DNA from: ASV31 sp965229765
GTDB taxonomy: Bacteria; Pseudomonadota; Alphaproteobacteria; Rhodobacterales; Rhodobacteraceae
DNA: 64,000 nucleotides
Assembly (NCBI GenBank): GCA_965229765.1
Contig: CBDDJT010000003.1
Location: 1,426,001-1,490,000, forward strand
Direction: 5' to 3'
The position numbers and the translations under genes are program-made. Below the pieces are notes generated by a model. It did not search any database, was not told the origin of the DNA, and worked only from the letters and a program-made list of their open reading frames with translations. Position 1 is the stretch's first letter, and every line of letters begins with the position of its first letter. Below are positions 35,326-46,010 of the stretch, in pieces.

Positions 35326-36960
35326 ATGTCTGACAGGCTGCGGATATCGCTGAACGGACCCTTCGCGGCACTCCGCCCCGACGGGACCGAGGTGACGGGC
35401 CTGTCGCGCCGCGCCCAGGCCCTGCTGGCCTATCTCGCCAGCCAGCCCCGCATGAGGGCAGAACGCGGGTTTCTCGCCGATCTCCTCTGGTCCGACCGGG
35501 GCGAAGACCAGGCACGCGCCTCGCTCCGGCAAGAGCTTTCGGTGCTGCGCCGGGCCCTGCCCGGCGGCACACTGGCCGCCGACCGCCAATGCGTGTCCCT
35601 CGATCCCGCCGGTGTCGCCGTCACCGGCGCGGACGGCGGCCCCGACTTCCTGCAAGGCTTCGACCTGCCCTCCGAAGGGGTAGAGGACTGGCTCCGCCAC
35701 CAGCGCCAGGCCATCCCCCGATCCCCGGCGCCCGTCCCGCCCCCCGCCGACCCGCCGCCGCGCGGCGCGCGGCCCAGTCTGGCCGTGCTGCCCTTCACCG
35801 AAATGGGCGCGCCCGAAACCGACATGTTCGCCGATGGCGTGGTCGAGGAGATCACCGGCGCGCTGAGCCGTGTGCGCGACTTCCACGTCATCGCCCGGCA
35901 ATCGGCCTTCGCGCTCAGGGGCCGGGCCCTGCCTGCCCCTGAAATCGCCCGCCTTCTGACCGCCGACTACCTTGTCGAGGGCAGCGTGCGCCGCTCGGGC
36001 GACCGCGTGCGCATTTCGGTCAAGCTGGTGAACGGCGCGGACGGCCGCACCATCTGGTCCGACCGCTGCGACGACCGGCTCGACGACCTCTTCGACCTGC
36101 AAGACCGGGTCGCCACTCGGGTTGCCAGCCAGATCTCGCCCAACCTGCGCGCGGCAGAGATCGACCGCGCCCGCCGCCGCAGCGCCCCAGACCGCACCGG
36201 CTATGAACTGGTGATGAGCGCGATGCCCCATTTCTGGGCGCACCGCCCCGACGACAACGCCACCGCGATCGGGCTCTTCGACCGGGCCATCGCCGCCGAT
36301 CCCGGCCACCCGCTGCCCCGCGCGCTGAAGGCGTGGTGCATTGCCCAGCGGCTGACCTATCTCTGGTCCGGCGATCCCGCCGCCGAAAAGGCCGCCGCGC
36401 TGGCGCTTGCCAACCAGGCCGCCGACACCGCGCGCGACCATGTGCTGACGCTGGTGGCCGTGGGTGCGGCGATCTCGATGACCTCGGACGACAACGAACG
36501 CGCCGCATCCTTCATCGACCAGGCGCTGGCCATCGACCCCAACAACGCCTGGGGCTGGATGCGCCGGGGCTATATTCTGGCCTGGTCCGGCCATCCGCGT
36601 CAAGGGCGCCGCGCCTTCGACAAGGCGATCGAACTCAGCCCGTTGGACCCCTACCTGCACAACATGGTCATCGGGCAGGGCGTGGCCGAAATGCAAGCCG
36701 GAAACCTGCCAGAGGCCAAGGCATTCATCGAAAAGGGCATGGCGCTGGGGCCAAGCGTCAAATGGGCCCTGCGCCCCCTGGTCGCGCTTTGCACGATCAT
36801 GGGGCTGGAGGACGAAGCCCTGCGCGCCGCGCGCGCCTTCCGCGAGGCCTATCCCCACGTCACCATCGCCTACATGCGCGCGTCGCTGCCCAGCGGCTTC
36901 ATCACCCACGATCCGTCCCATCTGGACGCGATGCGCCGTGCCGGCGTGCCAGAGGCATAG
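35326..36960 (+). CDS. BTAD-type DNA-binding / TolB-like / TPR regulator
   Basis: This 544-residue protein starts at the ATG at 35326. Residues 1-100 form a SARP/BTAD-type winged helix (GLSRRAQALLAYLASQ, then LADLLWSDRGEDQARASLRQELSVLRR). A Pro-rich linker leads to a TolB-like domain from SLAVLPFTEMG (about 170) to the DLFDLQDRVATRV segment (about 280), and TPR-like repeats fill the C-terminus. The last two modules parallel the regulator at 22126-23634. It is probably a cytosolic transcription factor whose signal and targets are unknown. Confidence 0.87.
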   Translation: MSDRLRISLNGPFAALRPDGTEVTGLSRRAQALLAYLASQPRMRAERGFLADLLWSDRGEDQARASLRQELSVLRRALPGGTLAADRQCVSLDPAGVAVTGADGGPDFLQGFDLPSEGVEDWLRHQRQAIPRSPAPVPPPADPPPRGARPSLAVLPFTEMGAPETDMFADGVVEEITGALSRVRDFHVIARQSAFALRGRALPAPEIARLLTADYLVEGSVRRSGDRVRISVKLVNGADGRTIWSDRCDDRLDDLFDLQDRVATRVASQISPNLRAAEIDRARRRSAPDRTGYELVMSAMPHFWAHRPDDNATAIGLFDRAIAADPGHPLPRALKAWCIAQRLTYLWSGDPAAEKAAALALANQAADTARDHVLTLVAVGAAISMTSDDNERAASFIDQALAIDPNNAWGWMRRGYILAWSGHPRQGRRAFDKAIELSPLDPYLHNMVIGQGVAEMQAGNLPEAKAFIEKGMALGPSVKWALRPLVALCTIMGLEDEALRAARAFREAYPHVTIAYMRASLPSGFITHDPSHLDAMRRAGVPEA

Positions 36961-37077
36961 CGCCGTGCGGGGTGTTGCTGTCCTGCCGCTCTACTTATGC
37001 TCAGGCTTGCATGGCAGCCCCGGGATGGTAAGGCGTGGCCAACCGTCATCCCACCGTCACATGGACCCGCTGCCGCC

Positions 37078-38097
37078 ATGCCATCGAACGCTGAACCCAA
37101 GCTGATCTCGGGCAACGCCAACCGCCCGCTCGCCAATGCCATCGCCCGCCGCACCTCGCTGCACCGCGGCGCGTCCGTGGGGCTCGTCGACGCCCGCGTC
37201 GAACGCTTCAACGACCAGGAAATCTTTGTCGAGGTGTTCGAGAACGTCCGCGGCGAGGACATGTTCATCATCCAGCCCACGTCGAACCCGGCCAACGACA
37301 ACCTGATGGAACTGCTCATCATCACCGATGCGCTGCGCAGGTCGTCGGCGGCGCGCATCACGGCGGTGATTCCCTACTTCGGCTATGCCCGTCAGGACCG
37401 CCGCACCAAGGCGCGCACGCCGATCAGCGCAAGGCTCGTCGCCAACATGCTGGTTGGTGCCGGGATCGAACGGGTCCTGACGATGGACCTGCACGCCGCC
37501 CAGATCCAGGGCTTCTTCGACATACCCGTCGACAACCTTTACGCCTCGCCGCTCTTTACCCTCGACATAAAATCGGTCTTCAACGGTCGGCTCGACGACC
37601 TGATGGTGATTTCGCCGGACGTGGGCGGCGTGGCGCGCGCCCGTGAACTGGCCCAGCGCATCGGCTGCCCGCTGGCGATCGTGGACAAGCGCCGCGAAAA
37701 ACCGGGCGAGGTGGCGGGCATGACCGTCATCGGCGACGTCACCGGCAAGACCTGCATCATCGTGGACGACCTTTGCGACACCGCCGGCACGCTTTGCAAG
37801 GCCGCCGATGTCCTGATCGAGGCCGGCGCATCAGAGGTGCACGCCTATATCAGCCACGGCGTCCTGTCTGGTCCCGCGGTGGGCCGCATCACGAACTCGC
37901 AGCTCAAAAGCCTCGTCATCACCGACACCATCGAACCGACGGCAGAGGTCAAGGGCGCGCACAACATCCGCATCATTCCCACCGCGCCGATCTTCGCGCA
38001 GGCGATCATGAACATCTGGAACGGCACGTCGGTGTCGTCGCTGTTCGAGACCGGCTCGATCGAACCGATCTACGAGGGGCTTTACCCCCGGGCCTGA
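37078..38097 (+). CDS. prs: ribose-phosphate pyrophosphokinase
   Basis: This 339-residue enzyme makes PRPP from ribose 5-phosphate and ATP for nucleotide, His and Trp synthesis. The flexible loop and pyrophosphate site (FGYARQDRRTKAR; TMDLHAAQIQGFFDIPVDNL) and the PRPP loop (IIVDDLCDTAGTLC) are conserved. Its last 16 bases overlap the convergent HxlR-type gene. Confidence 0.96.
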   Translation: MPSNAEPKLISGNANRPLANAIARRTSLHRGASVGLVDARVERFNDQEIFVEVFENVRGEDMFIIQPTSNPANDNLMELLIITDALRRSSAARITAVIPYFGYARQDRRTKARTPISARLVANMLVGAGIERVLTMDLHAAQIQGFFDIPVDNLYASPLFTLDIKSVFNGRLDDLMVISPDVGGVARARELAQRIGCPLAIVDKRREKPGEVAGMTVIGDVTGKTCIIVDDLCDTAGTLCKAADVLIEAGASEVHAYISHGVLSGPAVGRITNSQLKSLVITDTIEPTAEVKGAHNIRIIPTAPIFAQAIMNIWNGTSVSSLFETGSIEPIYEGLYPRA

Positions 38098-38831
38098 GAC
38101 GGCACGCTGCGCCGTTTCAGGTCCTTGGCCGGCGCGCCCGGGCGGTCGGGTGGCTCTTCTGCAAAACTCGACCGCACCAGCCATTTCGACAGCCGCGCGG
38201 CCATCTCTGCGTCGCCCAGCAACTGGATGCGCTCTGCCGCGATCTCGGCGGCAAAGCTGGAATGCCCCATCCAGGCCGCCGTCAACGCGCGCAGATCGGC
38301 GGTGACGAACAGATCGACCGCATCCTTCGGATCGACCATGCATAGGTCGGTCTCGGCGTTTGGCCGGATCAGAAGCCACGCCACGAAATCGGGCTTGCCG
38401 TCCTCGCGAAGGATGAACTGCACGACAGAGCGACGGCGCGGCAGGGCAGAGACGTCGATCTTGCGGCGAATGTTCCACATCAGCACCCGCGCATCCAGGC
38501 AGGAAAGGCCCGGCTCCGGGTCGAGATTGCGATGCGCCCAGGCCCCCAGCGCCTGAACCATCGGCTCCAGTTCATCGGCCATCGGGGTAGTGAGGTAGCG
38601 GCGCGCCCCGCCTGTTCCAGCGTCCGTGCGCGCGACAAGCCCACGCTCTTCCATCTCGCGAAGCCGACGGGTCAGCAGGCTGGGGCTCATACCCGGAACC
38701 CCCCTCTGGATTTCCGAGAACCGCGAAGATCCCGACCACATTTCGCACAGGATCAGGAGGGTCCAGCGCGGCTCCAGCACCTCGCACGCCATCGCCACCG
38801 GACAGAAGCGGGTATAGCCTTGGGACATCAT
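38082..38831 (-). CDS. HxlR family regulator with SCP2-like C-terminal domain
   Basis: This 249-residue protein has an HxlR winged helix (residues 5-105; CEVLEPRWTLLILCEMWSGSSRFSEI then GMSPSLLTRRLREMEERGLV) followed by a sterol-carrier-like domain (about 135-225; VQFILREDGKPDFVAWLLIRP). The second domain may bind a hydrophobic ligand. It is divergent from a monooxygenase-domain gene (38981), its probable target, and its 3' end overlaps prs by 16 bases. Confidence 0.88.
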   Translation of the reverse strand: MMSQGYTRFCPVAMACEVLEPRWTLLILCEMWSGSSRFSEIQRGVPGMSPSLLTRRLREMEERGLVARTDAGTGGARRYLTTPMADELEPMVQALGAWAHRNLDPEPGLSCLDARVLMWNIRRKIDVSALPRRRSVVQFILREDGKPDFVAWLLIRPNAETDLCMVDPKDAVDLFVTADLRALTAAWMGHSSFAAEIAAERIQLLGDAEMAARLSKWLVRSSFAEEPPDRPGAPAKDLKRRSVPSQARG

Positions 38832-38880
38832 CGCACCTTCCGCTTTGTGCCCAGCCTGACGGCCTCACCCGCTGCCTGTC

Positions 38881-38898
38881 CACTACAGATTTCGTAGC
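38881..38898. promoter_or_regulatory. candidate HxlR operator
   Basis: CTAC, seven bases, GTAG (CACTAC and GTAGCG flanks) form a small inverted repeat in the 149-base divergent region between the HxlR gene and the monooxygenase gene. Size and place fit, but sequence support is thin. Confidence 0.25.
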
Positions 38899-38980
38899 GG
38901 CCCCGCTTCAATCGCAAGAGTATCCGCGCCCATCCGGACCTGCCAGCCTGACCGCGTCACCGCAGCAACCGGAGGGTCAC

Positions 38981-39295
38981 ATGTTCGTCGTCCTTGTCAT
39001 CTTCGAGCCGTCCGCGGCAGATCGCGCCACCAACGCCGACGCCGTCCACGGCATTCTCGACAGGCTGGTGGCCGGTCAGCCCGGCTTTCGCCGCGCGCGC
39101 CTGCACACCGGAACGGGCGCCACCCCCGACCTGGTCGTCAACTACATGGAATGGGACGACGAGGCTGCGTTCCGGGCGTTCCGCGATCGCCACGGCGCCG
39201 AGGTGACAGAGGCGATCGGCCGCTTCGCGCCGCGCTTCACCTTCTTTCAGGTCGCCCACGCGCTCGGTCCCTGGCCCGATCCGCACCCGGCCTGA
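38981..39295 (+). CDS. antibiotic biosynthesis monooxygenase (ABM) family protein
   Basis: This 104-residue single ABM domain (FVVLVIFEP start, GQPGFRRARLHTGTG, then VNYMEWDDEAAFRAFRDRH) differs in sequence from the one at 8759. It is transcribed divergently from the HxlR-SCP2 regulator, the typical arrangement of a regulator and its target oxygenase. Substrate unknown. Confidence 0.85.
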   Translation: MFVVLVIFEPSAADRATNADAVHGILDRLVAGQPGFRRARLHTGTGATPDLVVNYMEWDDEAAFRAFRDRHGAEVTEAIGRFAPRFTFFQVAHALGPWPDPHPA

Positions 39296-39312
39296 CCGGG
39301 CCCGCCCGCGCC

Positions 39313-39663
39313 TCAGTAGATCTCCCAGTCGTCATCGTGCGGCAGTTCGCCGATGGCGGTCCAGTCGGCCCGCACCCGTGCCACGCGGGTGTCGCCCCAG
39401 GTGCGGAACACGATCACGAAGCCCTCGGCCGTCACCTCTTCGGCGGAGATGTCCGCACGCTGGTTGGTCTTCTGGTCCATGTCGAACATGCCCATCGTGA
39501 CCTGAACAGCGGGCAGATGACGGAACGGGGTGGAAAAGGTGACCTCGTGGCGATGCTGGCGCGGGCCGGTGCCGGCCCACATGTCGCCACCATGCTCGAA
39601 ATCCTGAAACAGGACATGAGAGCCCTGCTCGATACCTACAAGATGATTTCTGATCCGGATCAT
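39313..39663 (-). CDS. H-type lectin domain protein
   Basis: This 116-residue protein matches the H-type lectin domain (HRHEVTFSTPFRHLPAVQVTMGMFDMDQKTNQRADISAEEVTAEGF), which in snails binds GalNAc. There is no signal peptide, so the bacterial protein is either cytosolic or released with another structure. It lies directly downstream of the atp operon, past the terminator-like hairpin at 39734. Ligand unknown. Confidence 0.82.
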   Translation of the reverse strand: MIRIRNHLVGIEQGSHVLFQDFEHGGDMWAGTGPRQHRHEVTFSTPFRHLPAVQVTMGMFDMDQKTNQRADISAEEVTAEGFVIVFRTWGDTRVARVRADWTAIGELPHDDDWEIY

Positions 39664-39733
39664 TGAACCGCAGATAGAAACACTATGCGGAAATTATATG
39701 GCCGCATCGAGAAAATTTCGGCCGCAAGGTGTT

Positions 39734-39759
39734 CGCCGGGCGCCTGTCTGCGCCCGGCG
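39734..39759 (-). terminator. hairpin at the 3' end of the atp operon
   Basis: A perfect 10-bp stem (CGCCGGGCGC with GCGCCCGGCG, six-base loop) begins 14 bases after atpC. It lacks a U-tract but is strong, and lies between atpC and the lectin gene. Confidence 0.65.
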
Positions 39760-39772
39760 CCACGTCTTTGCG

Positions 39773-40204
39773 TCAGCCCGCCGATTGCTTGGCCGTCAGC
39801 CCAAGATGGCCACCCATGGCCACCATGTCGGCCACCAGCTTGGCGGCATCGTCGACCAGGTTCTGGTCGCCGGCGTCTTTCGCGGTCTGCAAGCGTTCGG
39901 CCGCCCGTGCGACGAAACCGTCCAGCGCGTCCTGGGTCATCTCGCCCACCGGCAACGCTTCTTCGGCGAGGATAGAGGCCCCTTCGGCCGAAATCTCGGC
40001 GAAGCCGCCGGTCACCGCATATTCGTCGGTGCCCGCGCCGCCCACGATCCGAAGAATGCCGGGACGCAGCGTGGTGATGGTTGGCGCATGTCCCGCCATC
40101 GCCGTCAGGTCGCCCGCGGCACCCGGGATCTGGACCTCGCGCGCCTCGCCCGAGGCCAGCCGGCGCTCGGGAGAGACAAGGTCGAATTGCATCGTATCGG
40201 CCAT
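39773..40204 (-). CDS. atpC: ATP synthase F1 epsilon subunit
   Basis: This 143-residue epsilon subunit has the N-terminal beta-sandwich (MQFDLVSPERRLASGEA, then GHAPTITTLRPGILRI) and the C-terminal helical part. It inhibits and couples the F1 motor. It is the last gene of atpHAGDC, as usual in alphaproteobacteria. Confidence 0.95.
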   Translation of the reverse strand: MADTMQFDLVSPERRLASGEAREVQIPGAAGDLTAMAGHAPTITTLRPGILRIVGGAGTDEYAVTGGFAEISAEGASILAEEALPVGEMTQDALDGFVARAAERLQTAKDAGDQNLVDDAAKLVADMVAMGGHLGLTAKQSAG

Positions 40205-40213
40205 CTTGGCTCC

Positions 40214-41638
<1,425 letters not shown>

Positions 41639-41656
41639 GTTTGGTCTCCGGTCCCT

Positions 41657-42532
41657 CTAGAGCGCCTCGGCGCCCGAAATGATTTCGATAAGCTCGTTCG
41701 TGATGACGGCCTGGCGGGTGCGGTTGTACTGGATCGTCAGCCGCTCGATCATGTCGCCCGCGTTGCGCGTGGCGTTGTCCATCGCCGACATCCGCGCGCC
41801 CTGCTCGGACGCGGCGTTTTCCAGCAATGCCGCGAAGATCTGCGTGGCAACGCCACGCGGCAGCAGGTCGGCAAGGATCGCCTCTTCGTCCGGCTCGTAG
41901 TCATACAGCGCCGACGCACCGCCCTCGTCCCCGCCCTCGAAGGTGGCGGGAATGATCTGCTGGGCGGTCGGGATCTGGCTGATGACCGACTGGAAGCGGT
42001 TGAAGAAAATCGTCGCCACGCCGAACTCGCCCGCGTCGAAGCGGCCCAGAACGTCGCGCGCGACGTCCTGCGCGTTGGCGTAGCCGATGCGCTTGACCTC
42101 CGACAGGTCCACATGCGCCACGAACTTGTCCGCATGGTCGCGGCGCAGCTGTTCGCGGCCCTTCTTGCCGACGGTCAGGATCTTCACCGTCTTGCCCGCC
42201 GCCGTCAGCTCAACGATGCGCTGGCGCACCAGCCGCACGATGGTCGAGTTGAAGCCGCCGCACAGGCCGCGTTCCGCCGTCATCACCACCAGAAGGTGGG
42301 TCTGGTCGCTGCCCGTCCCGGCAAGAAGCCGGGGCGCGCTGTCACTGTCGCCCACCGACGCCGCAAGCCCGGCCATGACCGCGTTGAAGCGCTCGGTGTA
42401 GGGACGCGACGCCTCGGCCGCGTCCTGCGCCCGACGCAGCTTCGCCGCGGCCACCATCTGCATGGCCTTGGTGATCTTGCGGGTCGACTTGACGCTGTCG
42501 ATCCTGCTTTTCAGGTCCTTGAGGCTAGGCAT
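41657..42532 (-). CDS. atpG: ATP synthase F1 gamma subunit
   Basis: This 291-residue central-stalk subunit has the N-terminal coiled coil (LKDLKSRIDSVKSTRKITKAMQMVAAAKLR) and the C-terminal helix (ERLTIQYNRTRQAVITNELIEIISGAEA). It couples rotation to catalysis. It sits between atpA and atpD in the F1 operon. Confidence 0.98.
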   Translation of the reverse strand: MPSLKDLKSRIDSVKSTRKITKAMQMVAAAKLRRAQDAAEASRPYTERFNAVMAGLAASVGDSDSAPRLLAGTGSDQTHLLVVMTAERGLCGGFNSTIVRLVRQRIVELTAAGKTVKILTVGKKGREQLRRDHADKFVAHVDLSEVKRIGYANAQDVARDVLGRFDAGEFGVATIFFNRFQSVISQIPTAQQIIPATFEGGDEGGASALYDYEPDEEAILADLLPRGVATQIFAALLENAASEQGARMSAMDNATRNAGDMIERLTIQYNRTRQAVITNELIEIISGAEAL

Positions 42533-42553
42533 CTATCCGGTCCCGCCCCGTTC

Positions 42554-44092
42554 TCAGGAAAAGTCGGCAGCGTAGGAATCGAGCGCCGCGCGAATTTTCT
42601 CTTCCAGGTCACCGCCGACCTTCCGGTCGTTGTCGGTGATGTCGTCGAGGACGTCCTGGTGCTTGGAGCGCAGGTGGTTGATCAGCCCCTGCTCGTAGCG
42701 CACCACGTCACCCACCGCGACCTTGTCCAGGTAGCCCTGGGTGCCCGCGTAGATCACGCAGACGATCTCGGCGTTGGTGAGCGGCGCGTATTGCGGCTGC
42801 TTCATCAGCTCGGTCAGGCGCGCGCCACGGTTCAGCAGGCGCTGGGTCGCGGCGTCGAGGTCCGAGCCGAACTGTGCAAAGGCCGCCATCTCGCGGTACT
42901 GCGCCAGTTCCAGCTTGACCGGGCCGGCGACCGATTTCATCGCCTTGGTCTGCGCCGACGATCCCACGCGCGACACCGACAGACCGGTGTTCACGGCCGG
43001 GCGGATGCCCTGGTAGAACAGTTCGGTCTCAAGGAAGATCTGGCCATCGGTGATCGAGATCACGTTGGTCGGAATAAAGGCCGACACGTCGCCGCCCTGG
43101 GTTTCGATGATCGGCAGCGCCGTCAGCGAGCCCGAGCCATTGTCCTCGTTCAGCTTCGCCGAACGCTCCAGCAGGCGCGAGTGCAGGTAGAACACGTCGC
43201 CCGGGTAGGCCTCGCGCCCCGGCGGGCGGCGCAGCAGAAGCGACATCTGGCGATAGGAAACGGCCTGCTTGGACAGGTCATCGTAGACGATCAGCGCGTG
43301 GCGGCCGTTGTCGCGGAAGAACTCCGCCATCGCGGTCGCCGAATAGGGCGCAAGGAACTGCATCGGCGCGGGGTCCGACGCGGTGGCGGCCACCACGATC
43401 GAGTAGGCCATCGCGCCCGACTCTTCCAGCTTCTTCACCAGCTGGGCCACGGTCGACCGCTTCTGGCCCACGGCGACGTAGACGCAATAAAGCTTCTTCG
43501 ACTCGTCGTCGCCGGCGGCGTCGTTATAGACCTTCTGGTTCAGGATCGCGTCCAGCGCCACGGCGGTCTTGCCGGTCTGGCGGTCGCCGATGATAAGCTC
43601 TCGCTGGCCGCGGCCGATCGGGATCATCGCGTCCACCGACTTCAGGCCGGTCGCCATCGGCTCGTGAACCGATTTGCGCGGGATGATGCCCGGCGCCTTG
43701 ACGTCCGCGACGCGGCGCTCGCTGGCCTCGATCGGGCCCTTGCCATCCAGCGGGTTGCCAAGCGCGTCCACGACGCGGCCCAGCAGCGCGTTACCGGCGG
43801 GCACGTCCACGATCGACGCGGTGCGCTTGACGGTGTCGCCTTCCTTGATGTCCCGGTCAGAGCCGAAGATCACGACGCCGACGTTGTCGCTTTCAAGGTT
43901 GAGCGCCATGCCCATGATACCGCCCGGAAACTCGACCATCTCGCCGGCCTGGCAGCTGTCAAGGCCGTGCACACGGGCGATGCCGTCACCGACCGACAGC
44001 ACGCGGCCGACCTCTGCAACCTCGGCCTCCTCGCCGAAGTTCTTGATCTGCTCCTTGAGGATCGCAGAAATCTCTGCAGCTTGGATCGCCAT
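42554..44092 (-). CDS. atpA: ATP synthase F1 alpha subunit
   Basis: This 512-residue subunit has the P-loop GDRQTGKTAVA and the conserved RRPPGREAYPGDVFYLHSRLLERSAK block. It forms the alpha3beta3 hexamer with atpD. It starts immediately after the atpH stop on the minus strand. Confidence 0.98.
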   Translation of the reverse strand: MAIQAAEISAILKEQIKNFGEEAEVAEVGRVLSVGDGIARVHGLDSCQAGEMVEFPGGIMGMALNLESDNVGVVIFGSDRDIKEGDTVKRTASIVDVPAGNALLGRVVDALGNPLDGKGPIEASERRVADVKAPGIIPRKSVHEPMATGLKSVDAMIPIGRGQRELIIGDRQTGKTAVALDAILNQKVYNDAAGDDESKKLYCVYVAVGQKRSTVAQLVKKLEESGAMAYSIVVAATASDPAPMQFLAPYSATAMAEFFRDNGRHALIVYDDLSKQAVSYRQMSLLLRRPPGREAYPGDVFYLHSRLLERSAKLNEDNGSGSLTALPIIETQGGDVSAFIPTNVISITDGQIFLETELFYQGIRPAVNTGLSVSRVGSSAQTKAMKSVAGPVKLELAQYREMAAFAQFGSDLDAATQRLLNRGARLTELMKQPQYAPLTNAEIVCVIYAGTQGYLDKVAVGDVVRYEQGLINHLRSKHQDVLDDITDNDRKVGGDLEEKIRAALDSYAADFS

Positions 44093-44653
44093 TTATCCGA
44101 CCTCTTTCATGACATTCTGGAGTGCGGCAAGCCGCGAACGGATCGACGTGTCGATCATCTTCGAGCCCACCTTTACGACAAGACCGCCGATGAGTGATTC
44201 ATCGACGGAGGAATTCATCTTTACGTCCTTGCCGACGACCGACTTCAGCGCCGCCGCCAGCTTGTCCGCCTGCGCCTGCGTCAGCGCCTTGGCCGACGTC
44301 ACGTCCGCCGTGACCTCGCCCTTCTCGGCCGCGATCCGCTCGCGCAGCGCGCGCGTCAGTTGCGGAAGCACGAACAGGCGGCGCTTGGACGCCATCAGCG
44401 CCAGCGTGTTGGCCACCGTATCCGACAGTCCGGCCTTCTTTGCAATGGCGGTCACCGCCGCACCCTGTGCGTCGCGCGAATAGATCGGGGAAGAAATCAG
44501 CTCGCGGAAATCCGCGCTCTCGGCCAACATCCCCTGAAGGACATCGACGTCGCCTTCCAGCGCTTCAAGCGCGCCGCCTTCCTTGGCCAGTTCGAACACC
44601 GCCGTCGCGTACCGCGCGGCAATCCCGGTAGAGATCGAAGCTGCTTCGGACAC
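44093..44653 (-). CDS. atpH: ATP synthase F1 delta subunit
   Basis: This 186-residue delta (OSCP-like) subunit links F1 to the peripheral stalk. The GTG at 44653 with AAAGGG about six bases upstream gives the standard length and the usual SEAASISTGIAARYATAVFELA start; the longer in-frame start at 44695 adds 14 unsupported residues. The C-terminal VKVGSKMIDTSIRSRLAALQ is the family signature. Confidence 0.95.
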   Translation of the reverse strand: MSEAASISTGIAARYATAVFELAKEGGALEALEGDVDVLQGMLAESADFRELISSPIYSRDAQGAAVTAIAKKAGLSDTVANTLALMASKRRLFVLPQLTRALRERIAAEKGEVTADVTSAKALTQAQADKLAAALKSVVGKDVKMNSSVDESLIGGLVVKVGSKMIDTSIRSRLAALQNVMKEVG

Positions 44654-44957
44654 GTCCACCCTTTCGCTATCTAAGGCCCCGGGCGTTTCCCGCACTTGAC
44701 GGGGCCGAGGCCTGTTACGGCGACGACCCCGTGGGGGCGCGTCTTAAAATCGGCGTGGGTGTAGCAGACGTGCTGCAATGCCGCAACCGGCAAGAGCGCC
44801 GATGTTGGGGGTCCAGGATCCAGTAAAACAAGGGGCTGACGCAGGTGCGACGGATTGCGCGCTTCCGGGGGTGGCCCTACCGGATGAATGATTGCGCAAC
44901 CATCGGCGATTCTGCACTGCCGCATCGCGGCGCTGCGGCGAGACAGATGGCAGGCCC
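44654..44957. other. 304-base region upstream of atpH
   Basis: The region between the 3' end of the homocysteine methyltransferase-like gene and atpH shows no conserved reading frame. It is expected to hold the atp operon promoter on the minus strand, but no clear -35/-10 pair stands out. Confidence 0.5.
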
Positions 44958-45848
44958 TCAGGCCGCCTTGCGCCCCAGCCGCCGCGAAAGTTCCGCGATA
45001 TGCGCCGGCCCCACCTCGCAGCAGCCGCCCACGATACTGGCGCCCAGCCCCACCCAGTCCTCGGCCATCGCACCATAGGCCAGCGGCGTCATGTCCTTGC
45101 GCGCGCTCAGCCCGGCCACGGCGCTGCCCTTCTTCATGAAATACCGCTCGATCCCCGTGAACCCGTTCGCATAGGCCCCCAGCGGCAGCGCCGCGCCCGC
45201 CGCGGCAAGCGCGCCCAGCCCCTGCGTCACCGCCTCGGGCACCGAACAGTTCAGCAGCAGCGCCTCCGGCGCACCGCCGTCGAAGGCCGCCAGCACATCG
45301 GTCAGCGCCTCGCCCGACCGCAGCCGCGTGCCGTCGCTGTCATCCACCGTCAGCGCCAGCCATACCGGCCGCCCATGGCCCAAAGCCCCTGCCAGCGCGC
45401 CGCGCGCCTGCTCCACGGATGCGATCGTTTCGATCAGGAACAGGTCCACAAGGTCCGCCTGCAACCGGCAGATCTCGTCGTAAAGTTCCGCGGCCTCGTC
45501 CGCCGGCGGGGCGCCATCGTGGCTGTAGGACCAGCCCAGCGGCCCCAGCGCCCCGGCCACAAGGCCCGCGCCATTCGCATCCCGCGCCGCGCAGGCCAGC
45601 CCGCAGGCCTGCCTGTGCAATTCTTCCAGCCGGTCCTCGATCCCGTGCGGGCGCAGCCGGTCGCGGTGAATGGCATAGGTGTTGGCGGTCGCCACCACGG
45701 CACCCGACGCGAAGTAATCGGCGTGGATCTCCTGCACCAGATCGGGCCGCGCCATCATGATCTCGGTCGACCACAATCCGCTTGGCGACAGCCCGCTGCG
45801 CGCCACAAGTTCCTGCCCCATGCCGCCGTCCAGAATGGTCACGTCCAT
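44958..45848 (-). CDS. homocysteine S-methyltransferase family protein
   Basis: This 296-residue TIM-barrel protein of the Hcy-binding family has LDGGMGQELV at the N-terminus and the Zn ligands: a Cys in LLNCS and the Cys pair in GGCCEVGP. Such enzymes use S-methylmethionine, SAM or betaine as methyl donor to make methionine. The donor is not decidable. It is divergent from a TPR gene across 162 bases. Confidence 0.9.
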   Translation of the reverse strand: MDVTILDGGMGQELVARSGLSPSGLWSTEIMMARPDLVQEIHADYFASGAVVATANTYAIHRDRLRPHGIEDRLEELHRQACGLACAARDANGAGLVAGALGPLGWSYSHDGAPPADEAAELYDEICRLQADLVDLFLIETIASVEQARGALAGALGHGRPVWLALTVDDSDGTRLRSGEALTDVLAAFDGGAPEALLLNCSVPEAVTQGLGALAAAGAALPLGAYANGFTGIERYFMKKGSAVAGLSARKDMTPLAYGAMAEDWVGLGASIVGGCCEVGPAHIAELSRRLGRKAA

Positions 45849-46010
45849 AGCCGGTCCTTTCCGTTTCGCGCGCCATATGCGCGCCGAAACCGCCCCGAGT
45901 CTGGCAGGAACGCGTCATCTCCGGGCTCTTGCGCGGCATGGTGCGCCCTTCGCGGTATCCCGTCCGCCTCGGGTCCGCTAGCTTGACGCCGCCCGGCAAA
46001 GGAAACGCAC

